Source of the DNA: Clostridiales bacterium
GTDB taxonomy: Bacteria; Bacillota_B; Dehalobacteriia; UBA4068
Reading direction: 5' to 3'
Length of the DNA: 6,733 nt
Assembly: GCA_009782975.1 (NCBI GenBank)
Contig: WRIA01000027.1
Coordinates: 1 to 6,733, forward strand
In this document: piece after piece, positions 1-5,694 of the stretch
Layout: every line of letters starts with the position of its first letter
Position numbering within the stretch: the stretch's first letter is position 1
Program-made: the position numbers and the translations under genes
Notes under the pieces: model-generated
Told to the model about the DNA's origin: nothing
The model's input: the letters and a program-made list of their open reading frames with translations, nothing else
The model's database searches: none

Positions 1-1424
1 TGGCAAGGGCCCTGTTGAAGGAGGCTAACCTGCTGCTATTGGACGAGCCTACCAATCACCTGGATATAGATTCTCTGGAATGGTTGGAAGGCTTCCTTGC
101 CGCCTGGCGCGGCGCATTTATCATCATATCCCACGACCGCTATTTTCTGGATAAGCTGACCACCGCCACCTGGGAGCTGGCCGCCGGACGGCTTTACACC
201 TACAGCGGCAACTACAGCGCCCACCTAACGCAAAAGGAGGCGCGGGAAAACAGTCTGGCCCACCGGCAGGAGCAGGCCAAGCGGGAGGCCCGCCGCATAG
301 AGGCCATTATAGCCCAGCAAAAAAGCTTCAACAGGGAGCGCAACTACCGCACCGTAGCCAGCAAGCAAAAGCAACTGGCCCGTGTACGGGCGGAGGTTGA
401 GGAATTAAGCCCTTTGGCCGCGGCCGGGCAGTTGAACTTCCGCTTTGTAGCGCCGCCCCCCGGAGGAAAGGAAGTGCTGCGTACCTATGGTTTAAGCAAG
501 GCCTTTGGCCCGCGCCGCCTTTTTGAAAAGGTGGAACTGGCCGTGGATAAAGGCGAGCGCGTATTTCTGCTGGGGCCCAACGGCTGCGGCAAGACCACCC
601 TTTTAAAAATCCTCATGGGCCAGCTTAGCCCGGATAACGGCCAGGTACGGCTGGGCGTAAATATAGTACCGGCATATTTCGATCAGATGGCCGGCAGCTT
701 TGACAGCAGCCGCAACATCCTGGAGGAGCTTACGGAGCGATTTCCCCGCCTGACCCAGCATGAGCTGCGTTCTGCGCTGGGGCGTTTCCTATTCGGCGGC
801 GAGGATGTTTATAAGCCGGTGGCGCAGCTTTCCGGCGGCGAAAAAGCCAGGCTTACCCTGCTGACGCTGATGCTGACTCCGGCCAATTTTTTGCTTTTGG
901 ACGAACCCAGCAATCATCTGGATCTGGCGGCACGGGAGGCCGTAGAGCAGGCGCTTTTAGAATATAGCGGCGCTATGCTGGTGGTCTCTCATGACCGTTA
1001 CCTTATAAACAAGCTGGCCCGTCGCTTGTATGTGCTGGGGCCGGGCGGATTAAGCCAATATCTGGGAAATTATGACGATTATCTGGCAAAACAGGCCCTG
1101 CTTTATGTGGATACGCCGAAGCAGGCAGAGACGGAGCAATATCCCGGCGGGGAAAGGACAGGCCGGGGCGGGGAAGAATACCGGCAACGCAAGGAAGAAC
1201 AAAGCCGCCGCCGTAAGGCCGAACGTCGCTTGATGCTGGCCGAACAAGGGGTAGAACAGGCAGAACAGAAGTTGCGGCAACTGGAGGCAGCCATAGAGGA
1301 GGCGGCCACGGATTATCTGCGCCTTACAGAACTGGCGGAGGAGCACAGAAGGGCAGAAGCCGCGCTGATATTATGCTATGAGGAATGGGAGGAGGCGCAA
1401 AAAGGCCAAAACAGAGAAGAATAA
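1..1424 (+). CDS. ABC-F family ATPase, 5'-truncated by the window
   Basis: The frame is open from base 3 and gives 473 residues up to TAA at 1422-1424; the true start lies upstream. Numbering from base 3, the piece begins just after the signature of the first ATPase domain. It has Walker B (DEP at 14-16, followed by TNHLD) and H-loop His44. An ABC-F linker with many charged residues follows at about 70-140. The second ATPase domain has Walker A GPNGCGKT at 191-198, signature LSGGE at 276-280, Walker B LLLDEP at 297-302 and H-loop His330. A charged coiled-coil tail occupies about 400-473. There are no membrane segments. ABC-F proteins are soluble and bind the ribosomal E site, acting as translation factors or protecting against ribosome-targeting antibiotics. 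The C-terminal coiled coil resembles YdiF-like housekeeping members, which is inference; a resistance role cannot be excluded. About 150 N-terminal residues are probably missing. TTG at 15 is not the start, because it falls inside a conserved domain. Confidence 0.95.
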   Translation, partial: ARALLKEANLLLLDEPTNHLDIDSLEWLEGFLAAWRGAFIIISHDRYFLDKLTTATWELAAGRLYTYSGNYSAHLTQKEARENSLAHRQEQAKREARRIEAIIAQQKSFNRERNYRTVASKQKQLARVRAEVEELSPLAAAGQLNFRFVAPPPGGKEVLRTYGLSKAFGPRRLFEKVELAVDKGERVFLLGPNGCGKTTLLKILMGQLSPDNGQVRLGVNIVPAYFDQMAGSFDSSRNILEELTERFPRLTQHELRSALGRFLFGGEDVYKPVAQLSGGEKARLTLLTLMLTPANFLLLDEPSNHLDLAAREAVEQALLEYSGAMLVVSHDRYLINKLARRLYVLGPGGLSQYLGNYDDYLAKQALLYVDTPKQAETEQYPGGERTGRGGEEYRQRKEEQSRRRKAERRLMLAEQGVEQAEQKLRQLEAAIEEAATDYLRLTELAEEHRRAEAALILCYEEWEEAQKGQNREE

Positions 1425-1444
1425 GCCTTTTCGCATCTGAAAGA

Positions 1445-1473
1445 TTGACAATGTGCCCGGTGTGGCATATAAT
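1445..1473 (+). promoter_or_regulatory. Perfect-consensus sigma-A-type promoter
   Basis: TTGACA (1445-1450) and TATAAT (1468-1473) are both exact consensus hexamers separated by the optimal 17 bp. Transcription would begin at about 1478-1481. The site starts 21 bp after the ABC-F stop codon and lies directly upstream of a strongly structured segment. Such a strong promoter is typical of stable RNA genes. I see no other promoter between here and rsgA, so it may also drive rsgA and the ABC transporter genes. Confidence 0.82.
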
Positions 1474-1479
1474 AAAATT

Positions 1480-1683
1480 GTTCCGCAAGGGCAGTAGTTT
1501 ATTCCGAAGGGAGTTGCCTTGATGTCGGTCAGCTTTTTGACCACAATTTAAACTGTGATACGGCTCATAACAGGTTTTTTGGGTCAGACCCTTTGTTTTG
1601 TTATGCGCCGCATCTATAGCGACCTTTCGTGAATACTGCTGAAAGCGGGATACGGTAAAGGCTGTATCCCCTTTTGATTTCTT
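1480..1683 (+). ncRNA. Candidate structured RNA (small RNA gene or rsgA leader), family not identified
   Basis: The segment lies between the perfect promoter and a terminator-like hairpin. By eye it folds into three helices. P1 is the closing stem: 1491-1495 with 1635-1639, 1501-1504 with 1631-1634, and 1505-1511 with 1623-1629, about 16 bp with a 5-nt bulge on one side and a single-base bulge on the other. P2 is a hairpin, GGTCA 1527-1531 with TGACC 1538-1542. P3 is a long hairpin: GAT 1557-1559, CGGC 1561-1564 and CATAACA 1566-1572 pair with 1612-1614, 1607-1610 and 1599-1605. It is capped by GGGT 1581-1584 with ACCC 1588-1591. No open frame here looks like a gene. The size (about 200 nt), the long closing stem, the open middle and the long apical arm recall 6S RNA, but I cannot match conserved 6S positions. 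I looked for T-box, TPP, SAM, cobalamin, c-di-GMP and SRP RNA signatures and saw none. Confidence 0.5.
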
Positions 1684-1684
1684 A
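1642..1684 (+). terminator. Intrinsic terminator of the structured RNA
   Basis: GGGATAC (1647-1653) pairs with GTATCCC (1664-1670), extended inward by G·T and G-C pairs (1654-1655 with 1662-1663) around a 6-nt loop. AAAG before the stem can pair with CTTT after it, with one bulged C. The run after the stem is T-rich (CTTTTGATTTCTT) but interrupted. It could end a small RNA or work as an attenuator in front of rsgA. Confidence 0.62.
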
Positions 1685-1735
1685 TACCGTGAAACAGCAG
1701 CTTTTTAAGAGGCTGCTTGTTCCGCGGTATTTTTG
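1684..1735 (+). terminator. Second terminator-like hairpin upstream of rsgA
   Basis: ATACCG (1684-1689) pairs with CGGTAT (1725-1730). Further in, AACA (1693-1696) pairs with TGTT (1718-1721) and GCAGC (1697-1701) pairs with GCTGC (1712-1716), with a small internal loop and one bulged T. A run of five T residues (1730-1734) follows. Its left arm TACCGT (1685-1690) could instead pair with ACGGTA (1652-1657) of the preceding hairpin, so the two structures may compete. This supports attenuation of rsgA, or simply tandem terminators. Confidence 0.5.
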
Positions 1736-1743
1736 TACCCAAA

Positions 1744-1749
1744 AAGGAG
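1744..1749 (+). promoter_or_regulatory. Shine-Dalgarno site that fixes the rsgA start
   Basis: AAGGAG lies 8 nt before ATG at 1758. The frame stays open upstream to a TTG at 1674, but that codon lies in the T-tract of a terminator-like hairpin and has no ribosome site, so ATG 1758 is chosen. Confidence 0.85.
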
Positions 1750-1757
1750 CGTTAATT

Positions 1758-2825
1758 ATGATAGATTTAAAACTATACGGATACACCGAAAACGAAAAAC
1801 CTCCCCTTGGCCTTTTGCCTGGCCGGATAACGGAACAGCAACGGGAGCTATACACCGTTATTACCGCTAATGGCGAGGTAACGGCGGCGTTGACAGGTTC
1901 GTTTTACCACAGCGCAAAAACGAGCGCGGATATACCCTGCACCGGCGATTTTGTGTTTTTGCGGTACAATAGCAGCGGTCCCTCGCTTATAATGCGTTTA
2001 TTGCCCCGCCGCTCTGTGTTTTCCCGCGCCGATTTTTCCGGCCATACCGCCGAATATGCCAAAACAGTTTTAGAGCAGTTAGTAGCCGCCAATTTTGATT
2101 TCGTGTTTATTTTGAGCTCACTGAACAAGGACTTTAAGATAAGCCGTATAACGCGTTACCTTACCCAGGCCTGGCAAAGCGGCGGCCAGCCTGTGGTGAT
2201 CCTTACCAAAGCCGACCTGGTAGAGGATATTAAAACGCCTGTGTCCGCCGTTCAACAAGGGGCGATTGATGTGCCGGTACACGCGCTTTCCGTCCACACG
2301 GGTTTTGGTCTGGACGCTTTGAAGGGATATTTGCTGCCCGGTAAGACTGCGGTCTTTATAGGTATGTCCGGTGTGGGCAAATCCTCGCTGCTTAATACGC
2401 TGATGGGGCAGGATGTTATGGCCGTTAAGGCTATACGTGAGGACGACAGCCGTGGACGTCATGCCACGACCCACCGCCAGCTTTTTATGCTGCCTTCGGG
2501 GGCGCTGGTGATAGATACACCCGGTATGCGCGAGCTGGGTCTTTTTGGCGCGGACAACGGTATAAGCGTGGCCTTTGCCCGGGTGGAGGAATTATTCGGG
2601 CACTGCCGCTTTTCCGACTGCCACCACCAAAGCGAGCCGGGCTGCGCTGTAATCGCCGCGCTAAAGGATGGTTCGCTTTCGCGGGAGCGCTGGGAAAGCT
2701 ACCTGTCCCATAAGCGGGAAACGGCTTTTGTGGAGAGCAAGGCGGATTTTCTGCGCGAAAAAGGGGAATGGCAAAAATCCATAGCAAAGTTTTCCAAACA
2801 ATACAAGAAAGGACCGAAAAGATGA
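1758..2825 (+). CDS. rsgA: Ribosome small subunit-dependent GTPase A (RsgA/YjeQ family)
   Basis: This 355-residue cytoplasmic GTPase belongs to a family that checks late 30S subunit maturation. An OB-fold-like N-terminal domain covers about 20-90. The GTPase motifs are in the circularly permuted order typical of the family: G4 TKAD (150-153), G5-like segment near Ser178, G1 GMSGVGKSS (202-210), G2 threonines in the RHATTH segment (237-238) and G3 DTPG (253-256). The C-terminal zinc knuckle has the expected C-x4-C-x-H-x5-C spacing (Cys283, Cys288, His290, Cys296). The tail is lysine-rich. At 355 residues it is closer to the longer form (E. coli RsgA about 350) than to B. subtilis YloQ (about 298), so it may be a second RsgA paralogue; this is inference. 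None of the usual Firmicute neighbours (prpC, prkC) is present. Its stop overlaps the start of the next gene by 4 nt. Confidence 0.95.
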   Translation: MIDLKLYGYTENEKPPLGLLPGRITEQQRELYTVITANGEVTAALTGSFYHSAKTSADIPCTGDFVFLRYNSSGPSLIMRLLPRRSVFSRADFSGHTAEYAKTVLEQLVAANFDFVFILSSLNKDFKISRITRYLTQAWQSGGQPVVILTKADLVEDIKTPVSAVQQGAIDVPVHALSVHTGFGLDALKGYLLPGKTAVFIGMSGVGKSSLLNTLMGQDVMAVKAIREDDSRGRHATTHRQLFMLPSGALVIDTPGMRELGLFGADNGISVAFARVEELFGHCRFSDCHHQSEPGCAVIAALKDGSLSRERWESYLSHKRETAFVESKADFLREKGEWQKSIAKFSKQYKKGPKR

Positions 2826-3799
2826 GCCTAATATATACCAAAAACCTTACCAAAACATATAGCAGGTTCGAAAAAGAACCGGGATTAAAGGGCAGTATAA
2901 AGTCGCTGTTTAAGCGCAAGTTTGTGGAAAAGACCGCCGTTGAAGGCTTCGACCTGACCGTTGAGCAGGGGGAGTTTTTGGGGCTTATAGGCCCCAACGG
3001 AGCGGGCAAAACCACCCTGGTAAAAATGCTGACTGGTATAATACCGCCCACAACGGGGGAAATATCCGTGCTGGGGCATTATCCCAATAAGCTGGAAAAC
3101 GCCTTCAAAAAACAGTACGCCGTGGTGATGGGGCAAAAAAGCCAGCTTATATTCGATCTTACCGCCGCCGATACATTTTTGCTGTTCAAGGAGATGTACG
3201 GGATACCGGAGGTTGTGTATAAGCGCAACCTGAAAATGTTTACCGAATTGTTCGGCGCGGAGGAATACCTTAATATGCAGGTCCGCACGCTTTCCTTGGG
3301 CGAGCGGATGAAGATGGAGCTTGTAACGGCGCTGTTGCACGACCCCAGTGTGCTGTTTTTGGACGAGCCTACCATAGGCCTGGACGCCCCTGCGCAAAGG
3401 CAAATCCGTGCCTTTCTTAAAGAGGTGAACAAAAGCAAGGGAACCACCATATTATTGACCTCGCATTATATGGAGGATGTGCGCAGCTTGTGCCCCCGCA
3501 GCGTGGTGGTGGCCGGCGGGCGCAAGGTCTATGACGGCGATACCAAGGAACTGTTCAACGCGTATCAGACCCGCAAAAAAGTGACTGTTCAGTTTAAGCG
3601 CGAAACCGATCTTATGGCGGGCAGCAACTGGATAATCCTGGAAAAAAGCCCGCATAAAACGGTGTTTACTATACCAAAGGATAAAAGCGGCGCCGTGCTG
3701 GAGAATATAATGCGGGAACACCCCCTTAGCGACGTTTCCATAGAGGAAGAGGACATAGGCGTGATAGTAGAAAAAATCTACAGGGGCAAGGGGGCATAA
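2822..3799 (+). CDS. ABC-2-type transporter ATPase (COG4586-like)
   Basis: This 325-residue ATPase powers the export complex formed with the two following permeases. Motifs: Walker A GPNGAGKT (57-64), Q-loop Gln105, signature LSLGE (157-161) followed by RMKMEL, Walker B FLDEP (179-183) and H-loop His215. Between the first strand and Walker A there is an extra basic stretch (about 13-38, GLKGSIKSLFKRK). That stretch and the LSLGxRMKxEL signature are typical of the COG4586 group, which partners COG4587 and COG3694 permeases. A regulatory C-terminal domain occupies about 235-325. A start at 2768 in the same frame is possible, but ATG 2822 has a ribosome site (GAAAGGA) at proper distance, overlaps the rsgA stop as ATGA and matches the usual domain start. 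The transported compound is unknown; a cyanobacterial member of this family has been described as a methyl viologen exporter, which does not fix the substrate here. Confidence 0.94.
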   Translation: MSLIYTKNLTKTYSRFEKEPGLKGSIKSLFKRKFVEKTAVEGFDLTVEQGEFLGLIGPNGAGKTTLVKMLTGIIPPTTGEISVLGHYPNKLENAFKKQYAVVMGQKSQLIFDLTAADTFLLFKEMYGIPEVVYKRNLKMFTELFGAEEYLNMQVRTLSLGERMKMELVTALLHDPSVLFLDEPTIGLDAPAQRQIRAFLKEVNKSKGTTILLTSHYMEDVRSLCPRSVVVAGGRKVYDGDTKELFNAYQTRKKVTVQFKRETDLMAGSNWIILEKSPHKTVFTIPKDKSGAVLENIMREHPLSDVSIEEEDIGVIVEKIYRGKGA

Positions 3800-3801
3800 A
3801 A

Positions 3802-4599
3802 GTGAAAAAATATCTGGAGGTGTTCCGCCTGAGCTTTAAGATGCAGCTCGTCTGGCGCTTTGACGCGGCCATGACCATAATAGCCACCGCCGGGCGCATA
3901 CTTGCGGGTTGGATAGTGTGGCAGGCGATTTTTGAAGGCAAGGAGCTGGTAGGCGGTTTTACCTTTGAGGCTATGCTGTCTTACTATATAGTTTGCTCCC
4001 TGCTGCGCTCTATAGACTTTTCCGACCAGATTAGCGGCGAGGTCTCCGACCTGATACGGGAGGGCAGGTTTTCCGGTCACATGGTAACGCCTATTGATCC
4101 CCTGGGGTTTTTTGGCTCCCTGATAGCGGGGGAATCCGCTTTCCATTTGGGCTTTGGCCTTATAGCGGCCGCTGCTTGCGCCCTTGTCTTGGGCGTAAGC
4201 ATCACGCTTACGGGTGATGTCGCCCGCATATTGGCGGCAGCGGCCATAATACCGACGGGCCTGGCTTTTATGGCCGCTTTCCAGTATTTTATCGGGATAC
4301 TGACCTTTAAGTTTCTGGATATCCGATTCTTTATGTATGTGCAATGGAATATACTGGCTTTTGTTACGGGCTCCATGGTGCCCCTTTCCCTATTGCCCCA
4401 AGGTGTGCTGGCGATTTTGCGGTTTCTGCCTTTTACTCATGTGGTCTTTACGCCTACCATGCTGCTTACCGGGCAGATGACCGCAACGGAGGGCTTGTTC
4501 GGGCTGGCTGTTATAGGGGCATGGGCTATCCTGATGCCGGTTATCGCGCGGTATATGTACGGCCGTTTAAGAGTAAAATACGACGGGGTGGGTATATGA
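3802..4599 (+). CDS. ABC-2-type transporter permease, first subunit (COG4587-like)
   Basis: This is a 265-residue integral membrane protein. Hydrophobic segments lie at about 22-44, 56-70, 103-133, 139-166, 178-198 and 230-252, consistent with six helices and a cytoplasmic N terminus. The cytoplasmic loop motif EGRFSGHMVTPIDPL (87-101) matches the corresponding motif of the next gene (KRGDLDQYLTKPVSPL), so the two are paralogues that probably form a heterodimeric pore. The start is GTG at 3802, 2 nt after the stop of the ATPase gene, with AAGGGGG 7 nt upstream. The size and gene order (ATPase, permease, permease) fit the family that carries the DUF990/ABC2_membrane_6 type of permease. The substrate is not evident. 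Its stop overlaps the start of the second permease by 4 nt. Confidence 0.9.
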   Translation: MKKYLEVFRLSFKMQLVWRFDAAMTIIATAGRILAGWIVWQAIFEGKELVGGFTFEAMLSYYIVCSLLRSIDFSDQISGEVSDLIREGRFSGHMVTPIDPLGFFGSLIAGESAFHLGFGLIAAAACALVLGVSITLTGDVARILAAAAIIPTGLAFMAAFQYFIGILTFKFLDIRFFMYVQWNILAFVTGSMVPLSLLPQGVLAILRFLPFTHVVFTPTMLLTGQMTATEGLFGLAVIGAWAILMPVIARYMYGRLRVKYDGVGI

Positions 4600-5387
4600 A
4601 AAGAAACATAAGGTTTATATTGCTGCTTATAAAGCTTAAATTATCCCGTATGATGATGTTTAGGGTCAGCTTTTTTGGCGCTTTTCTGGCGGACGGCACC
4701 TTGTTTTTGGTGCAGCTGCTGGCCTTCGAAACTATATATTCGCAGATAGACAGCATAGGCGGCTGGGAAAGAGGGCAGATGATAATTTTTATAGGCACCT
4801 TTGCCGTTATCAACGCCCTTAATATGCTTATCTACTTTTTTGGCGTTGTGGAGATATCCGGCAAAATCAAACGGGGCGATTTGGATCAGTATCTGACCAA
4901 GCCGGTAAGCCCCCTGCTGCGCCTGACCTTTGAAAACGTGAACCCAGGCTCTGTACCCCTGGTTGTTTTAAGCGCGCTGATAGTTTGTTACGGCGTGCGG
5001 GTATCGGGCATACAGGTCTCCTTTTGGATCGGGGCGGCCTATAGCGGGCTGGTCCTGTTGATGACGCTGCTATGGTACGATATGGAGCTTATCATACGCA
5101 CGATACCCTTTTTTGTTATCTTTGCAAACGGCGTAATGCAGTTGGAAGAACAGTTTATAGAAATTAACTTTAAGGTTCCCGGCGTGCTGTACAAGGGGGT
5201 ATTTAAGGCGCTGTTTTATTTTATACTGCCCTACGGCGTGATGTCCACGGCACCCACACAGCTGCTTTCCGGCGTATTGAGTACGCAGGGGCTTATCCAC
5301 GCCCTTGGCATAACGCTGGTTTTTACCGCGTTTGCCCTGTGGTTCTGGCGGTTCGGCTTAAGGCATTACAAAAGTGCCGGAAGCTGA
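4596..5387 (+). CDS. ABC-2-type transporter permease, second subunit (COG3694-like, DUF990 type)
   Basis: This is a 263-residue membrane protein with hydrophobic segments at about 24-46, 60-84, 116-135, 142-161, 165-180, 203-225 and 232-252. The inner-loop motif KRGDLDQYLTKPVSPL (92-107) is the counterpart of the motif in the first permease, which supports a heterodimer driven by the upstream ATPase. ATG 4596 overlaps the previous stop as ATGA and has only a G-rich ribosome site (GGGGTGGG), so translation is probably coupled. The frame remains open upstream to 4344, but that part runs inside the first permease and is not real coding sequence. It is the last gene of the cluster. No clear T-tract terminator follows; the next structure is the parS palindrome 22 nt downstream. 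Confidence 0.91.
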   Translation: MKRNIRFILLLIKLKLSRMMMFRVSFFGAFLADGTLFLVQLLAFETIYSQIDSIGGWERGQMIIFIGTFAVINALNMLIYFFGVVEISGKIKRGDLDQYLTKPVSPLLRLTFENVNPGSVPLVVLSALIVCYGVRVSGIQVSFWIGAAYSGLVLLMTLLWYDMELIIRTIPFFVIFANGVMQLEEQFIEINFKVPGVLYKGVFKALFYFILPYGVMSTAPTQLLSGVLSTQGLIHALGITLVFTAFALWFWRFGLRHYKSAGS

Positions 5388-5408
5388 GCATAGCTGCTTT
5401 ACGCAAAA

Positions 5409-5446
5409 TAAGCGTATAATGTTTCACGTGAAACATTATACGCTTA
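5409..5446. repeat. 38-bp perfect palindrome centred on parS site 1
   Basis: The 19-nt arms 5409-5427 and 5428-5446 are exact reverse complements with no spacer. The inner 16 bp are parS; the outer arms add TAAGCGTATAA on the left and its complement on the right. It could extrude as a cruciform. No T-tract follows on the + strand, so it is a poor terminator for the upstream operon. On the minus strand it is followed by TATTTTG. Confidence 0.93.
5420..5435. other. parS: parS site 1 (ParB/Spo0J binding)
   Basis: TGTTTCACGTGAAACA is the exact 16-bp palindromic parS sequence bound by chromosomal ParB (Spo0J). ParB loads here, spreads, and recruits SMC for origin segregation. Sites of this type cluster around the replication origin in most bacteria, so the locus is probably origin-proximal. 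The sequence differs from the Noc box (ATTTCCCGGGAAAT). No parA or parB gene is in the window. Confidence 0.92.
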
Positions 5447-5494
5447 ACCACTGCAAACCGGCAGCTATATGCTACGGCTGTGCTTTATGGCTAA

Positions 5495-5510
5495 TGTTTC
5501 ACGTGAAACA
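5495..5510. other. parS: parS site 2 (ParB/Spo0J binding)
   Basis: This is a second exact copy of TGTTTCACGTGAAACA, with its centre 75 bp from that of site 1. The palindrome extends to 20 bp (AATGTTTCACGTGAAACATT, 5493-5512). Its flanks differ from those of site 1 beyond TAAT on the left and ATT on the right, so only the site, not a larger unit, is repeated. Confidence 0.92.
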
Positions 5511-5582
5511 TTGCAAAAAAGCGCGGCGCAAAAAGGTTTTAAGCCGATTATGCGGCACAGATCTTAATATAAAGATAATAGC

Positions 5583-5611
5583 TTGATGATCTCCTTACAG
5601 TATATTATAAT
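5583..5611 (+). promoter_or_regulatory. Candidate promoter for the sensor kinase gene
   Basis: TTGATG (5583-5588, four of six consensus bases) lies 17 bp before an exact TATAAT (5606-5611). Transcription would start at about 5617-5619, giving a leader of about 75 nt before the kinase start. Position and strand fit a separate kinase transcript beginning just after parS site 2. Confidence 0.55.
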
Positions 5612-5694
5612 AACTGCATGGAGTATGGGTATCCGTTTTTTGGGAGAGCTATATGGTATCCGCGGCGCGGCAGGGAAGGCGCAAGTGACAAATT

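Larger units (their letters stand above)
5388..5694. other. Non-coding spacer carrying parS sites and a promoter
   Basis: This 307-nt gap separates the transporter operon from the kinase gene. It holds two parS sites, a 38-bp palindrome, an outer inverted repeat and a candidate promoter, each listed separately. A 70-codon frame across it (5374-5586) is not gene-like: it reads through both parS sites, giving the same FHVKH peptide twice, and has no ribosome site. Confidence 0.8.

Noticed and set aside
1681..1696. Possible third parS site
   Set aside because: Only the right half (GTGAAACA, 1689-1696) matches; the left half keeps three of eight bases, and the stretch is explained by the hairpin at 1684-1730.
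1480..1757. T-box or common riboswitch
   Set aside because: No AGGGTGGNACCGCG T-box element is present, nor any core motif of TPP, SAM-I, FMN, cobalamin, glycine or c-di-GMP-I riboswitches.
1674..1757. TTG 1674 as an upstream start for rsgA
   Set aside because: It would add 28 residues encoded across a terminator-like hairpin, without a ribosome site; ATG 1758 has AAGGAG at 8 nt.
2485..3051. 188-codon frame on the minus strand across rsgA and the ATPase gene
   Set aside because: Both + strand genes here carry diagnostic motifs (G3, zinc knuckle, Walker A), so the minus frame is a shadow.
3778..4344. 188-codon frame on the minus strand opposite the first permease
   Set aside because: It is antisense to a clear membrane protein gene and shows no domain pattern or start signals.
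5374..5586. 70-codon open frame after the second permease
   Set aside because: It overlaps the permease end, has no ribosome site, and its repeated FHVKH peptide is only the translation of the two parS palindromes.
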